44,125 bases of DNA from Acidobacteriota bacterium (GCA_021832085.1 JAKBLM010000035.1:1-44125); one strand, 5' to 3'. Shown: positions 1-12,379, counted from the first letter of the stretch. Numbers and translations are program-made. The notes: generated from the sequence alone by a model not told the origin.

Positions 1-87
1 CGCTCGCAGGTACTCCCGTCGTCCTTGCTTGCCCAACCTGGTCGCCTCCTTTTCGCGTTTGGGTTGGGTAACATCCTAAATGGCGCG

Positions 88-112
88 ATGTTGCCCCCTT
101 CGGTAACATTTT
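88..112 (+). terminator. Weak terminator-like hairpin upstream of tig
   Basis: Positions 88-95 pair with 102-109 (8 bp including one G-T pair) around a CCCTTC loop, followed by four T residues. It could end transcription from a gene lying before the window. The T tract is short, so the call is weak. Confidence 0.3.
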
Positions 113-132
113 CGACGGCGCGATACGTCGTC

Positions 133-162
133 TTGACCGCTTGCCTAACGCTCCCCTATCAT
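133..162 (+). promoter_or_regulatory. Sigma70-like promoter for the tig-clpP-clpX-lon run
   Basis: A -35 box TTGACC (133-138) and a -10 box TATCAT (157-162) are separated by 18 bases, about 77 bases before the trigger factor start. It is the best promoter-like match ahead of the first gene. Transcription would start near 169. No heat-shock operator such as a CIRCE repeat is visible. Confidence 0.5.
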
Positions 163-238
163 GGGCTTTACCTTCCGCGGAGCCGCTCTCCCTTTTGATT
201 GCAGGAATTTCGGTGACGCGCTGCATACTGGTACCTGA

Positions 239-1525
239 ATGACGGAAACGACGGAAACTACCTGCTGGAAAGAAGTGGAACTGGAGATCCCCGCCGATAA
301 AGTGCAGGCGGAGATCGAAAAAATCGCCAAGGACCTGGCGCGCGTTGCGCGCATCCCTGGCTTCCGCCCGGGCAAGGCCCCGGTCACGCTAATTCGCCGG
401 CGCTTCTCGCAAGACATCAAGAACGAAGTGGTGCAATCGCTCGTGCCCGAGCGGCTCGAACAGGCGCTCGGCGAGGCCAAGCTCGTTCCGGTGACCCGGC
501 CGCGCATCGAAAAAGTGGACTTCGACCCGGATGGCGCGGTCAAGTTCAAGGCCCGCTTCGAAGTGCTTCCCGAATTCGAGTTGGCCGATTACAAGGATCT
601 CGAGATCGAGCTGGAACCGGCCGAAGTGACCGACGCCGACGTCGACGGGGCGATCGAGGAGATGCGCGAGCACGCCGCGGCCTTCATTCCCGTCGAGGGC
701 CGGCCCATCCAGGACGGCGATTACGCCGTGCTGAAGATGACCGGGACGCCAGAGGGCGGTTCGGGCGAGCCGATCCGCATGGACAACGCGCTCTGCCACG
801 TCGGCTCCGAGGAAACCGTCGCCGCTTTCACCGAAAATCTCCGCGGCGCCAATCCGGGCGAGCATCGCCGCTTTGAAGTGCAGTATCCGGCCGATTATCC
901 CGACCGTAAACTCGCGGGCAAAGCCTTTCAGTTCGCCACTGAAGTGATCGCGGTGAAGGAGCGGAAGCTGCCCGAACTCAACGACGATTTCGCCAAGGAA
1001 ACCGGCGAGGCCGAAACGCTCGAAGAGCTGAAAAAGAAAATCCGCGAACGCCTCGAAGCCGCTCGCGACGAGCGCCAGAAGAATCGCGCCCAGGACAAAA
1101 TCATCGATCTGCTGCTCGGCCGCAATTCCTTCCCGATTCCCGAAACCCTGGTCGAGCGCCAGATGGACGGCCGGCTGGAGCGGGCTGTGCGGCGGTTGAT
1201 TGCCCAGGGAGTCGATCCCCGGGCGGTGAACGTGGACTGGGTAGCGCTGCGGCAGCAGCAGCGCGAGCGCGCGGAAGGCGATGTGCGAGCCGAGATCTTG
1301 CTGGACCGGATTGCGGATGCGGAAAAGATCGAAGTGAGCGAGGAGGAACTGGAACGGGAATTGCAAGCGCTTGCGGAACGGAGTGGCGAAAACGTCGCAG
1401 CCGTCCGGGCTCGCTTGACAAGGGAGGGAGCCGCCGATACGATGAAATCGAAGCTTCGTAGTGAAAAGACTTTGGACTGGCTCTACCAGCAGGCCCGGAT
1501 CCGCACAACCCCCAAACAAGGGTAG
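239..1525 (+). CDS. tig: Trigger factor (ribosome-associated chaperone, peptidyl-prolyl isomerase)
   Basis: Trigger factor binds the ribosome exit tunnel and shields nascent chains. The 428-residue length matches the family. The N-terminal ribosome-binding domain carries the signature IPGFRPGKAP, close to the canonical GFRxGKxP. The middle part (about residues 150-240) is the FKBP-like isomerase domain, and the rest is the helical C-terminal chaperone arm. The ATG at 239 begins with a repetitive Thr/Glu stretch before the conserved ELEIPADKV region, which is where family members usually start. It leads the classic tig-clpP-clpX order with 33 bases to clpP, so co-transcription is likely. Confidence 0.96.
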   Translation: MTETTETTCWKEVELEIPADKVQAEIEKIAKDLARVARIPGFRPGKAPVTLIRRRFSQDIKNEVVQSLVPERLEQALGEAKLVPVTRPRIEKVDFDPDGAVKFKARFEVLPEFELADYKDLEIELEPAEVTDADVDGAIEEMREHAAAFIPVEGRPIQDGDYAVLKMTGTPEGGSGEPIRMDNALCHVGSEETVAAFTENLRGANPGEHRRFEVQYPADYPDRKLAGKAFQFATEVIAVKERKLPELNDDFAKETGEAETLEELKKKIRERLEAARDERQKNRAQDKIIDLLLGRNSFPIPETLVERQMDGRLERAVRRLIAQGVDPRAVNVDWVALRQQQRERAEGDVRAEILLDRIADAEKIEVSEEELERELQALAERSGENVAAVRARLTREGAADTMKSKLRSEKTLDWLYQQARIRTTPKQG

Positions 1526-1558
1526 CGGCGATTCCTCAAAAACGTTCCGATCCCAGTC

Positions 1559-2179
1559 ATGAGACACCCTGAAGACACCCGGTTCCAGGCGACGACTCTT
1601 ATCCCCATGGTGGTCGAGCAGACCAACCGGGGCGAGCGCGCCTACGATATCTATTCGCGGCTGCTGCGTGACAATATTATTTTCATTGGCACGCCGATTG
1701 ACGACCATGTCGCCAATCTGGTCACCGCCCAACTCCTTTTCCTGGCCGCCGAAGACCCCGAAAAGGACGTTTCGCTCTACATCAATTCCCCGGGAGGATC
1801 GATCACCGCCGGCATGGCCATCTACGACACAATGCAGTTCGTTCGGCCCGACGTGGTCACCATCTGCATCGGCCAGGCCGCCTCGATCGCCGCTGTGCTG
1901 CTGGCCGCTGGCGCGCCCAAGAAACGCTTCTGCCTGCCCAACGCCCGCGTCCTGATCCACCAGCCCTGGATCTCCAGCGTTTCCGGCCAGGCGACCGATA
2001 TCGACATCGCCGCCAAGGAAATCCTGCGCATGCGCGCCGTGATCGCCGATATGTTTGCCAAACATACCGGCCAGGCCAGGGAAAAGATCGACCGCGACCT
2101 CGAGCGGGACTTCATCATGACCGCTGAACAGGCCAAGGAATACGGAATTATCGATGAGATCATCGTCAAGCACCCTTGA
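1559..2179 (+). CDS. clpP: ATP-dependent Clp protease proteolytic subunit ClpP
   Basis: ClpP is the serine peptidase chamber of ClpXP and ClpAP. The triad can be read directly: Ser109 in [14 protein letters not shown], His134 in ARVLIHQP and Asp184 in LERDF. The oxyanion glycine region SPGGSI is at 78-82. The nucleophile motif has Ile where many ClpPs have Met after Ser, a conservative change. Its 206 residues include a short propeptide-like N-terminus before IPMVVEQT. The gene sits 33 bases after tig and 102 bases before clpX, so it very likely forms one unit with its unfoldase. Confidence 0.97.
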   Translation: MRHPEDTRFQATTLIPMVVEQTNRGERAYDIYSRLLRDNIIFIGTPIDDHVANLVTAQLLFLAAEDPEKDVSLYINSPGGSITAGMAIYDTMQFVRPDVVTICIGQAASIAAVLLAAGAPKKRFCLPNARVLIHQPWISSVSGQATDIDIAAKEILRMRAVIADMFAKHTGQAREKIDRDLERDFIMTAEQAKEYGIIDEIIVKHP

Positions 2180-2242
2180 AGCCGTTCCTAACGGTAACCG
2201 GGGCAAAGCAAAGCGGCGGCACCAACCGGCCTCGTCCCAGCC

Positions 2243-2248
2243 TACAAT
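2243..2248 (+). promoter_or_regulatory. Possible -10 box upstream of clpX
   Basis: TACAAT lies 34 bases before the clpX start, inside the 102-base clpP-clpX gap. No good -35 match occurs at the right distance (the bases there are CACCAA), so an internal clpX promoter is only a possibility. Confidence 0.2.
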
Positions 2249-2281
2249 GGGCGCCAACTTGCCGGCTGGTGGGCGCCGGCG

Positions 2282-3553
<1,272 letters not shown>

Positions 3554-3573
3554 CAGCCACGGTAAAGAATTCC

Positions 3574-5976
<2,403 letters not shown>

Positions 5977-6077
5977 CGCGGAGCCCGGGCCGTTCGCTTC
6001 CGCTCGTGGCGTTCGCTGCCTGAAAACTGCCGGTGGATTTCGCCCGGGCCCCAATCACCGTTTTTTAAGGAAGAATC
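5977..6077 (+). promoter_or_regulatory. Leader between lon and the first rho
   Basis: This 101-base gap holds two copies of the palindromic GCCCGGGC core (near 5984-5991 and 6042-6049), each able to pair with itself or with the other copy, and then a TTTTTT run just before the rho Shine-Dalgarno AAGGAAG. It could end lon transcription or attenuate rho, since rho is known to be autoregulated in its leader in E. coli. The role here is inference. Confidence 0.3.
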
Positions 6078-7337
6078 ATGGGCATCAGTCTTGCCGAGTT
6101 AAAAGAGAAGAATATTTCCGATCTGGCGAAAATCGCCAAGGATTTGAACATCCCCGGCGCCGGCGGAATGCGGAAGCAGGAAATGATCTTTCAGATCCTC
6201 CGCGGCCAGGCCGAAAAGAGCGGCCTGATCTTTTCCGAAGGCGTGCTCGAATGCCTGCCCGACGGCTTCGGCTTCCTCCGCGCACCCGAATACAACTACC
6301 TGCCCGGCCCCGACGATATCTACGTCTCCCCCTCCCAGATCCGCAAGTTCGACCTCCGCACCGGCGACACCATCAGCGGCCAGGTCCGCCCGCCCAAGGA
6401 GGGCGAGCGCTACTTCGCCCTCGTCAAGGTCGAGGCCATCAACTTCGAGGATCCCGAGGTCGCCCGCAACAAGATCTTCTTCGACAACCTCACCCCGCTC
6501 TACCCCCAGCAGCGCATTCGCCTCGAGACCGCCAAGGAAAACCTCACCGGCCGCGTCCTCGACATGCTCTGCCCGATCGGCAAGGGCCAGCGCGGCCTGA
6601 TCGTCGCCCCGCCCCGCACCGGCAAGACCATGATGCTGCAGTCGATCGCCAATTCGGTCACCAGCAACCACCCCGAAGTCTCCCTGCTCGTCCTGCTCAT
6701 CGACGAGCGACCCGAGGAAGTCACCGACATGCAGCGCACCGTCAAGGGCGAGGTCATCAGCTCCACCTTCGACGAGCCGCCCCAGCGCCACATCCAGGTC
6801 GCCGAAATGGTCCTGGAAAAAGCCAAGCGCCTGGTCGAGCATCGCCGCGACGTCGTCATCCTGCTCGATTCCCTCACCCGCCTGGCCCGCGCCTACAACG
6901 CCGTCACCCCGCCCTCGGGCAAGGTCCTCTCGGGCGGCATCGACGCCAACGCGCTCCAGCGCCCGCGCCGCTTCTTCGCCGCCGCCCGCAATATCGAGGA
7001 GGGCGGCTCGCTCACCATCATCGCCACCTGCCTGGTCGACACCGGCAGCCGGATGGACGACGTGATTTTCGAGGAGTTCAAGGGCACCGGCAACATGGAG
7101 ATCAATCTCGACCGGCGCCTGGTCGACAAGCGCATCTTCCCCTCGATCGATATCAACCGCTCGGGCACGCGCAAGGACGAACTGCTGCTGCCGCCCGAGG
7201 AGCTGAACCGGGTCTGGATCCTGCGCAAGGTGCTCAGTCCGCTCTCGCCGGTCGAGGCGATGGAGCTGCTGCTCAGCCGCTTGTCCAAGTCCAAGACCAA
7301 CGCCGAGTTCCTGGCGTCGATGCAAAGCCCTTCCTGA
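6078..7337 (+). CDS. rho: Transcription termination factor Rho, copy 1
   Basis: Rho is the hexameric RNA helicase that terminates transcription. The 419 residues contain the N-terminal helical Rho_N motif ([20 protein letters not shown]), an OB-fold RNA-binding domain (about 50-125) and a RecA-like ATPase. Walker A APPRTGKT is at 177-184 and Walker B ILLD at 261-264. The Q-loop region and the R-loop region [16 protein letters not shown] are intact. A good Shine-Dalgarno (AAGGAAG) precedes ATG 6078. A second complete copy lies 1442 bases downstream with every base identical from 6192 onward. Both copies look functional. Confidence 0.97.
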   Translation: MGISLAELKEKNISDLAKIAKDLNIPGAGGMRKQEMIFQILRGQAEKSGLIFSEGVLECLPDGFGFLRAPEYNYLPGPDDIYVSPSQIRKFDLRTGDTISGQVRPPKEGERYFALVKVEAINFEDPEVARNKIFFDNLTPLYPQQRIRLETAKENLTGRVLDMLCPIGKGQRGLIVAPPRTGKTMMLQSIANSVTSNHPEVSLLVLLIDERPEEVTDMQRTVKGEVISSTFDEPPQRHIQVAEMVLEKAKRLVEHRRDVVILLDSLTRLARAYNAVTPPSGKVLSGGIDANALQRPRRFFAAARNIEEGGSLTIIATCLVDTGSRMDDVIFEEFKGTGNMEINLDRRLVDKRIFPSIDINRSGTRKDELLLPPEELNRVWILRKVLSPLSPVEAMELLLSRLSKSKTNAEFLASMQSPS

Positions 7338-7338
7338 G
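6192..7338 (+). repeat. Direct repeat, copy A: identical part of the tandem rho genes
   Basis: These 1147 bases appear identical to 7634-8780 by line-by-line reading. The 114 bases immediately upstream, still inside rho, differ at nine positions. The identity stops one base after the stop codon. Confidence 0.95.
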
Positions 7339-7353
7339 CCCCAGGGGGCTCAG
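7334..7353 (+). other. Hairpin spanning the stop codon of rho copy 1
   Basis: CTGAGCCCC (7334-7342) and GGGGCTCAG (7345-7353) form a perfect 9-bp stem that includes the TGA stop. No T run follows. A second perfect hairpin, GGCTAC with GTAGCC (7381-7396), lies in the same gap. They may protect the 3' end or influence readthrough into rho copy 2; this is inference. Confidence 0.5.
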
Positions 7354-7519
7354 TTGGCCGCGTGGGGGCCGCTCGTCACGGGCTACCACCGTAGCCAGAA
7401 AAATCGTATCGAAATCTGGAGGAAGGTAGTCCTCCGCGAGCCCCGCTCGCCGGTAGGACCAACCCCAAATGGCCGAATCACGAAAGAACCCCGCTAAAAC
7501 CCCCGCTGAGGGATCGAAG

Positions 7520-8779
7520 ATGAGCATCAGTCTCGCCGAGCTGAAAGAGAAGAATATTTCCGATCTGGCAAAGATCGCCAAGGATTTGAACATCCCCGGC
7601 GCCGGCGGAATGCGGAAGCAGGAGCTGATCTTCCAGATCCTCCGCGGCCAGGCCGAAAAGAGCGGCCTGATCTTTTCCGAAGGCGTGCTCGAATGCCTGC
7701 CCGACGGCTTCGGCTTCCTCCGCGCACCCGAATACAACTACCTGCCCGGCCCCGACGATATCTACGTCTCCCCCTCCCAGATCCGCAAGTTCGACCTCCG
7801 CACCGGCGACACCATCAGCGGCCAGGTCCGCCCGCCCAAGGAGGGCGAGCGCTACTTCGCCCTCGTCAAGGTCGAGGCCATCAACTTCGAGGATCCCGAG
7901 GTCGCCCGCAACAAGATCTTCTTCGACAACCTCACCCCGCTCTACCCCCAGCAGCGCATTCGCCTCGAGACCGCCAAGGAAAACCTCACCGGCCGCGTCC
8001 TCGACATGCTCTGCCCGATCGGCAAGGGCCAGCGCGGCCTGATCGTCGCCCCGCCCCGCACCGGCAAGACCATGATGCTGCAGTCGATCGCCAATTCGGT
8101 CACCAGCAACCACCCCGAAGTCTCCCTGCTCGTCCTGCTCATCGACGAGCGACCCGAGGAAGTCACCGACATGCAGCGCACCGTCAAGGGCGAGGTCATC
8201 AGCTCCACCTTCGACGAGCCGCCCCAGCGCCACATCCAGGTCGCCGAAATGGTCCTGGAAAAAGCCAAGCGCCTGGTCGAGCATCGCCGCGACGTCGTCA
8301 TCCTGCTCGATTCCCTCACCCGCCTGGCCCGCGCCTACAACGCCGTCACCCCGCCCTCGGGCAAGGTCCTCTCGGGCGGCATCGACGCCAACGCGCTCCA
8401 GCGCCCGCGCCGCTTCTTCGCCGCCGCCCGCAATATCGAGGAGGGCGGCTCGCTCACCATCATCGCCACCTGCCTGGTCGACACCGGCAGCCGGATGGAC
8501 GACGTGATTTTCGAGGAGTTCAAGGGCACCGGCAACATGGAGATCAATCTCGACCGGCGCCTGGTCGACAAGCGCATCTTCCCCTCGATCGATATCAACC
8601 GCTCGGGCACGCGCAAGGACGAACTGCTGCTGCCGCCCGAGGAGCTGAACCGGGTCTGGATCCTGCGCAAGGTGCTCAGTCCGCTCTCGCCGGTCGAGGC
8701 GATGGAGCTGCTGCTCAGCCGCTTGTCCAAGTCCAAGACCAACGCCGAGTTCCTGGCGTCGATGCAAAGCCCTTCCTGA
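7520..8779 (+). CDS. rho: Transcription termination factor Rho, copy 2
   Basis: This is a second full-length Rho of 419 residues from ATG 7520. It differs from copy 1 only at residue 2 (Ser for Gly) and residue 36 (Leu for Met). Walker A, Walker B and the RNA-binding loops are the same. I chose ATG 7520 because GAGGG lies seven bases before it and because homology to copy 1 starts there. An in-frame ATG at 7469 would add 17 residues but has a poorer ribosome site. The gap to copy 1 (7338-7519) holds two hairpins and no similarity to the copy 1 leader. Two nearly identical rho genes in tandem are unusual. Confidence 0.95.
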   Translation: MSISLAELKEKNISDLAKIAKDLNIPGAGGMRKQELIFQILRGQAEKSGLIFSEGVLECLPDGFGFLRAPEYNYLPGPDDIYVSPSQIRKFDLRTGDTISGQVRPPKEGERYFALVKVEAINFEDPEVARNKIFFDNLTPLYPQQRIRLETAKENLTGRVLDMLCPIGKGQRGLIVAPPRTGKTMMLQSIANSVTSNHPEVSLLVLLIDERPEEVTDMQRTVKGEVISSTFDEPPQRHIQVAEMVLEKAKRLVEHRRDVVILLDSLTRLARAYNAVTPPSGKVLSGGIDANALQRPRRFFAAARNIEEGGSLTIIATCLVDTGSRMDDVIFEEFKGTGNMEINLDRRLVDKRIFPSIDINRSGTRKDELLLPPEELNRVWILRKVLSPLSPVEAMELLLSRLSKSKTNAEFLASMQSPS

Positions 8780-8780
8780 G
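7634..8780 (+). repeat. Direct repeat, copy B: identical part of the tandem rho genes
   Basis: Second copy of the 1147-base identical block, offset by 1442 bases from copy A. Flanking sequences on both sides are unrelated apart from the diverged first 114 bases of rho. Confidence 0.95.
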
Positions 8781-8875
8781 GTCCCGCGGGCGAGGCTTTC
8801 GAGACAGCGGTTTCTCCGGGGCGGAACGAAAAGGAAATACTCCGGCGGGGTGCCGGCGCTGCAGGCAGGTCGAAT

Positions 8876-9586
8876 TCAGGCCATCGGCGTGGGCAAGGGC
8901 TTTCCGGCGCCGCGCCGCTTCTCTTTTTCCCTGGCCAGCAACACAATCACTCGCGCCACTTCCTCGCGCTCCATCGCCGTGCTGTCGACGATTACCGCGT
9001 CTTCGGCAGCCACCAGCGGCGATGAGGCCCGCCCGGTGTCGCGTCGGTCGCGTTCGGCCACCTCGGCCGTCATCCGCTCGATGGAAACCCTCTCTCCGCG
9101 TCCGGCCAGTTCGTCCATCCGCCGCCGCGCCCGCACCTCGGCCGAAGCCGTTAGGAAAATCTTCAGGTCCGCCAGAGGCAGCACCACGCTGCCGATGTCC
9201 CGGCCCTCCATCACCACGCCGCCTCCGGCGCCCAGCTCGCGCTGCCGGGCGACCAGCAGTTCGCGCACGGCGGGAATCGTCGAGACGAGCGAAGCCGCCT
9301 GCGCCACTTCCGGCCGGCGAATCTCCTCGCTCACTTCGGCTCCGTCGAGCCAGACGCGCGTTCGCCCCTCGTCCCAGCGCAATTCGATTCGCGCTTTCCG
9401 TGTCAGGGCGACGACCTGCTCCCCCTCGTCCGGCGCCGTGCCCGCCCGCAGCGCCGCCAGCGCCACGGCCCGGTACATCGCTCCCGTGTTGATATAGCCG
9501 TAGCCGAGCAGCTCGGCAACGCGTTTCGCCGCCGTGCTTTTGCCCGAACCCGCCGGCCCGTCAATCGCAATCGTCAGTTTCGCCAT
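8876..9586 (-). CDS. cmk: Cytidylate kinase
   Basis: Cytidylate kinase phosphorylates CMP and dCMP with ATP in pyrimidine nucleotide synthesis. The P-loop GPAGSGKST is at residues 10-18, directly after the first strand (LTIAID). The family motif GYINTGAMYRAVA follows, and VMEGRDIGSVV marks the NMP-binding region. The 236 residues match the usual length with a slightly long, basic C-terminus (KEKRRGAGK). It is convergent with rho copy 2, with 96 bases between the stop codons. The next gene upstream on this strand is mutL. Confidence 0.96.
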   Translation of the reverse strand: MAKLTIAIDGPAGSGKSTAAKRVAELLGYGYINTGAMYRAVALAALRAGTAPDEGEQVVALTRKARIELRWDEGRTRVWLDGAEVSEEIRRPEVAQAASLVSTIPAVRELLVARQRELGAGGGVVMEGRDIGSVVLPLADLKIFLTASAEVRARRRMDELAGRGERVSIERMTAEVAERDRRDTGRASSPLVAAEDAVIVDSTAMEREEVARVIVLLAREKEKRRGAGKPLPTPMA

Positions 9587-9623
9587 TCCCGTGTCACCAG
9601 CCCGCCGTGCGCCAAAATGTAGC

Positions 9624-9641
9624 GCCGCCCTTCAGGGCGGC
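9624..9641. repeat. REP-like palindrome with TTCA loop
   Basis: GCCGCCC and GGGCGGC form a perfect 7-bp stem around TTCA, between cmk and mutL. Other TTCA-loop palindromes with different arms occur at 11739, 17993 and 31785. The CTTTT after it might make it a weak plus-strand terminator. Confidence 0.6.
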
Positions 9642-9730
9642 AGCTTTTCAGCATGGAAAGGAATCGATGGCGGGCCGAAGCCCCCACACAACCCGGCCCG
9701 TGTTTGCCGAATATCTTGCGAAGCTCTGGG

Positions 9731-11698
9731 CTAAATTCTCTTGAACGCCTTCTCGATCTCCTTCACCGAATAGCGCAGCAGCACCGGCCGCCCGTGCGGG
9801 CAGCTCATTGGGTATTCAGTGCGGGAAAGCTCGGCAAGCAGCCATTCCATCTTCGGCTGATCGAGCGGCATATAGGCCTTGATCGCGGCGCGGCAGGCCG
9901 TGGAAGCGGCGATCTTCCGCTGCAAGGTCTCGAGCGACACCGCCTGGTTTTCGCGTTCGATGCCGTCGAGGATCTCCTCGAGCAATTTCTCCGCGTCGCT
10001 CCCCGCCACGCCCGCCGGAGCGGCCTGAATCGCCACCGTCCGCGGCCCCATCGGTGAAACCTCGAATCCGTTGGCCGAAAGCTCCTCGGCAATTTGATCG
10101 AAAATGACGATTTGCTTCGGGCTCAGCTCAATCACCAGCGGCACCAGCAGCCGCTGGCCGGCCATCTGCCCAGCGCGCCGCGCGGCCAGGTGCTGCTCGA
10201 AGAGCACCCGCTCGTGCGCCACGTGCTGGTCGACGATCCACAGCCCTTCGCCATTCACCGCGACAATGAAGCTGTTGTTCACCTGACCAAGCGGCTTGAG
10301 CGTGGCGATCGATTCCGGCCTCGCTTCCGAAGCCTGCTGCGTTTGCGCCGCCGCGCGAAACTGCTCGGCGAAATCCGCCTCGCCGGCGCCGATCTCGATC
10401 GACTGTCCCGGCTCGAAGCCCAGTCGCTGCAACTCGGGCCGCACCGGGCCCTCTGTCAGCTCGAATCCCTGCCCAGCCGCCATGCCGCCCCCAAGCGGCA
10501 CCGGAGCCGGCCCAGCCGGCGCCAGCGCACCGACGTTCGGCACGAATGCGGGAGCCGCAACATTCGGCGCTGCACCTGCCGTCAACGGCGCATCGGCGCG
10601 CGGCTGCTCGGCCACCGGCGCGGCTGCCGCATGGCCGGGGAACGTCGCCACGGCCCGCGCCCGCGAGAGCGCCATGCGAATCGAATCGCGCACGAAATCG
10701 TGCACAAACGAGGAATGCCGGAACCGCACCTCGATTTTCGACGGGTGCACGTTCACATCGACTGCCGTATACGGCATCTCGAGGAACAGCAGCACCATGG
10801 GAAACACGCCTTGCGGCATCAGGTTCCGATACGCCTCGTGGATCGCATGCAGCACCAGCCGGTCTCGAATCAGTCGCTGATTCACGAAGATGTAAATGTT
10901 ATTGCGGTTCGGCCGCTCGATCTGCGGCCGCGAAGCGAAGCCGTGCATGCTGATCTGCTCGGCCGCTTCGCCCTCGTCGGGCTCGGGATCGGTGATCGCG
11001 AACCGCATCGGCGCGGAATGCTCCGGAATTTCAATCAGTTCCTCGAGCGTTTGCCGTCCGAAAAGCTGGTAGACGCGGTCGGCCAGGCGCCCTGCCGGCG
11101 CGGCATTGATGATTTCCAGCGTGGGCGTTTTCAGCACGAAATGCTTTTCCGGGAAGGCGAGCGCGTAGTGGGTGACGAGCGAGGCGATGTGGCCCAATTC
11201 CACCGTGTCGGACCGCAGGAATTTGCGCCGCGCCGGCAGCGAATAGAAGAGGTCGCTCGCGGAAACTTTCGTTCCTACCGGCACGCCCACCGGCTTCACG
11301 GACACCATTTTTCCGGCCGCCCATTCGATCCGCGTTCCCTGGTCTTCATCGGGCACGCGCGTTTCGAGCACCAACCGCGAGACAGCTGAAATCGTCGGCA
11401 GCGCCTCGCCGCGAAAGCCCAGCGTCGAAACCGAGAGCAGGTCGTCGGCCGTGCGGAGCTTGCTGGTGGCGTGGCGCTCGAAGGCGAGCAGCGCGTCGTC
11501 GCGCGTCATGCCGCAGCCGTCGTCGGTCACCGCGATCAGCCGCTTGCCACCTCCGGCCACTTCCACCTGCACCGAACGCGCCCCGGCGTCGAGCGCGTTT
11601 TCCACCAGCTCCTTGACGATCGAAGCCGGCCGCTCCACCACTTCCCCCGCGGCGATCTTGTTCGCCACCGTCTCCGGCAATATCCGTACCTTGCTCAT
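9731..11698 (-). CDS. mutL: DNA mismatch repair protein MutL (endonuclease-proficient type)
   Basis: MutL couples mismatch recognition by MutS to strand incision. The N-terminal GHKL ATPase motifs are present: NKIAAGEVVERPASIVKELV with ENALDAGA after it, DDGCGM and TLGFRGEAL. A Pro/Ala-rich linker (about 355-430) leads to a C-terminal endonuclease domain with DQHVAHERVLFE (490-501), ACRAAIK (from 601) and CPHGRP (from 633). These are the metal-site motifs of MutL proteins in bacteria without MutH. The start codon overlaps the stop codon of the upstream RAYT gene as ATGA, so translation may be coupled. Confidence 0.97.
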   Translation of the reverse strand: MSKVRILPETVANKIAAGEVVERPASIVKELVENALDAGARSVQVEVAGGGKRLIAVTDDGCGMTRDDALLAFERHATSKLRTADDLLSVSTLGFRGEALPTISAVSRLVLETRVPDEDQGTRIEWAAGKMVSVKPVGVPVGTKVSASDLFYSLPARRKFLRSDTVELGHIASLVTHYALAFPEKHFVLKTPTLEIINAAPAGRLADRVYQLFGRQTLEELIEIPEHSAPMRFAITDPEPDEGEAAEQISMHGFASRPQIERPNRNNIYIFVNQRLIRDRLVLHAIHEAYRNLMPQGVFPMVLLFLEMPYTAVDVNVHPSKIEVRFRHSSFVHDFVRDSIRMALSRARAVATFPGHAAAAPVAEQPRADAPLTAGAAPNVAAPAFVPNVGALAPAGPAPVPLGGGMAAGQGFELTEGPVRPELQRLGFEPGQSIEIGAGEADFAEQFRAAAQTQQASEARPESIATLKPLGQVNNSFIVAVNGEGLWIVDQHVAHERVLFEQHLAARRAGQMAGQRLLVPLVIELSPKQIVIFDQIAEELSANGFEVSPMGPRTVAIQAAPAGVAGSDAEKLLEEILDGIERENQAVSLETLQRKIAASTACRAAIKAYMPLDQPKMEWLLAELSRTEYPMSCPHGRPVLLRYSVKEIEKAFKRI

Positions 11699-12270
11699 CG
11701 CCTTGACCCTTCAGGTTTGCTGCTGGGTTCTCCAGTAGGCCGGGGCTTCAGCCCCGGCGTTTGCGCTGGCAGGAAGGGGGCTTTAGCCCCTGAAGGGATT
11801 CGAAGATAACGAGCAGGAACGGGGTCCAAAGGAAAACTTCCGCTCGCAGATGAATATGCCCACTCCTCTGGAGTTGAAACAAGACCAGCACGAACGGGAT
11901 TTAGTCGAATGTATTCGACCTTTGAATGCCAATCGCGGGCGTCCCGGATTGTCCAGTCGTAAAAGCCTTCTTGCCAGACTTCCATTTTTTGGTCGCGTTC
12001 CTTGTGTATCGCGTGCGAGCTGCCTCCCTTGATGAACTGGACGGCTCTTTCAAGGCTCGTATTAACGGCTGGCGTTAACAAGACGTGAATATGATTTGGC
12101 ATGACCACGAATTCGTGAAGCAGGTAGGCGTTTCGCTCTCGGTAATGCAGTAGAGTCCGCACGAGGGTTATCGCAATATCGGGCAGCCGAAAGAGATGCC
12201 GGCCCTCCCAGCATTTCGTCGTGACGAAGTATGAACTACCCGGCGCTGTCCGATGCTTCGGCGTCGACAT
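11695..12270 (-). CDS. REP-associated tyrosine transposase (RAYT, IS200-like Y1 family)
   Basis: RAYTs are single-domain Y1 nucleases that bind and cut REP hairpins and are usually domesticated. The protein has HIH (H60, H62) in the block VMPNHIHVLLTP and the probable catalytic Tyr120 in VEYIRLNPVRAGLV. WQEGFYDW is also a family hallmark. I place the start at ATG 12270 because GAAGGAAG lies seven bases before it; the longer frame to 12321 would translate a REP hairpin. The last 30 or so residues are encoded by the downstream REP pair and are probably not functional. It is flanked by inverted REP pairs and its TGA overlaps the mutL ATG. Confidence 0.9.
   Translation of the reverse strand: MSTPKHRTAPGSSYFVTTKCWEGRHLFRLPDIAITLVRTLLHYRERNAYLLHEFVVMPNHIHVLLTPAVNTSLERAVQFIKGGSSHAIHKERDQKMEVWQEGFYDWTIRDARDWHSKVEYIRLNPVRAGLVSTPEEWAYSSASGSFPLDPVPARYLRIPSGAKAPFLPAQTPGLKPRPTGEPSSKPEGSRR
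11739..11797. repeat. REP pair on the 3' side of the RAYT gene
   Basis: Two hairpins: GCCGGGGC/GCCCCGGC with loop TTCA (11739-11758) and GGGGC/GCCCC with loop TTTA (11777-11790), ending in TGAAGGG. The unit is an inverted copy of 12281-12338. It lies inside the 3' coding part of the RAYT frame. Confidence 0.85.
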
Positions 12271-12280
12271 CGCAAAGCTT

Positions 12281-12338
12281 CCTTCAGGGGCTAAAGCCCC
12301 CTCGCCTGAGTAACCCCACACCGGAGCTGAAGCCCCGG
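12281..12338. repeat. REP pair on the 5' side of the RAYT gene
   Basis: GGGGC/GCCCC with loop TAAA (12287-12300) and CCGGAGC/GCCCCGG with loop TGAA and one mismatch (12321-12338). The reverse complement matches both hairpin ends of 11739-11797, while the spacer between hairpins has diverged. The RAYT gene is therefore bracketed by an inverted pair. Confidence 0.85.
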
Positions 12339-12379
12339 CCTCCTCGCCTATGCGCCTACAGAGTCACCTCTGGAATCCC

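Noticed and set aside
7469..7519. N-terminal extension of rho copy 2 from ATG 7469
   Set aside because: It has a poorer ribosome site than ATG 7520, and there is no similarity to the sequence upstream of copy 1. It is not excluded.
6251..9492. Plus-strand frames overlapping both rho copies in another reading frame, rich in Arg, Pro and His
   Set aside because: The composition is that of a shifted GC-rich frame. The rho frame is fully conserved.
11451..11809. Plus-strand frames over the mutL start and REP region
   Set aside because: They are antisense to mutL and the RAYT and translate the hairpins.
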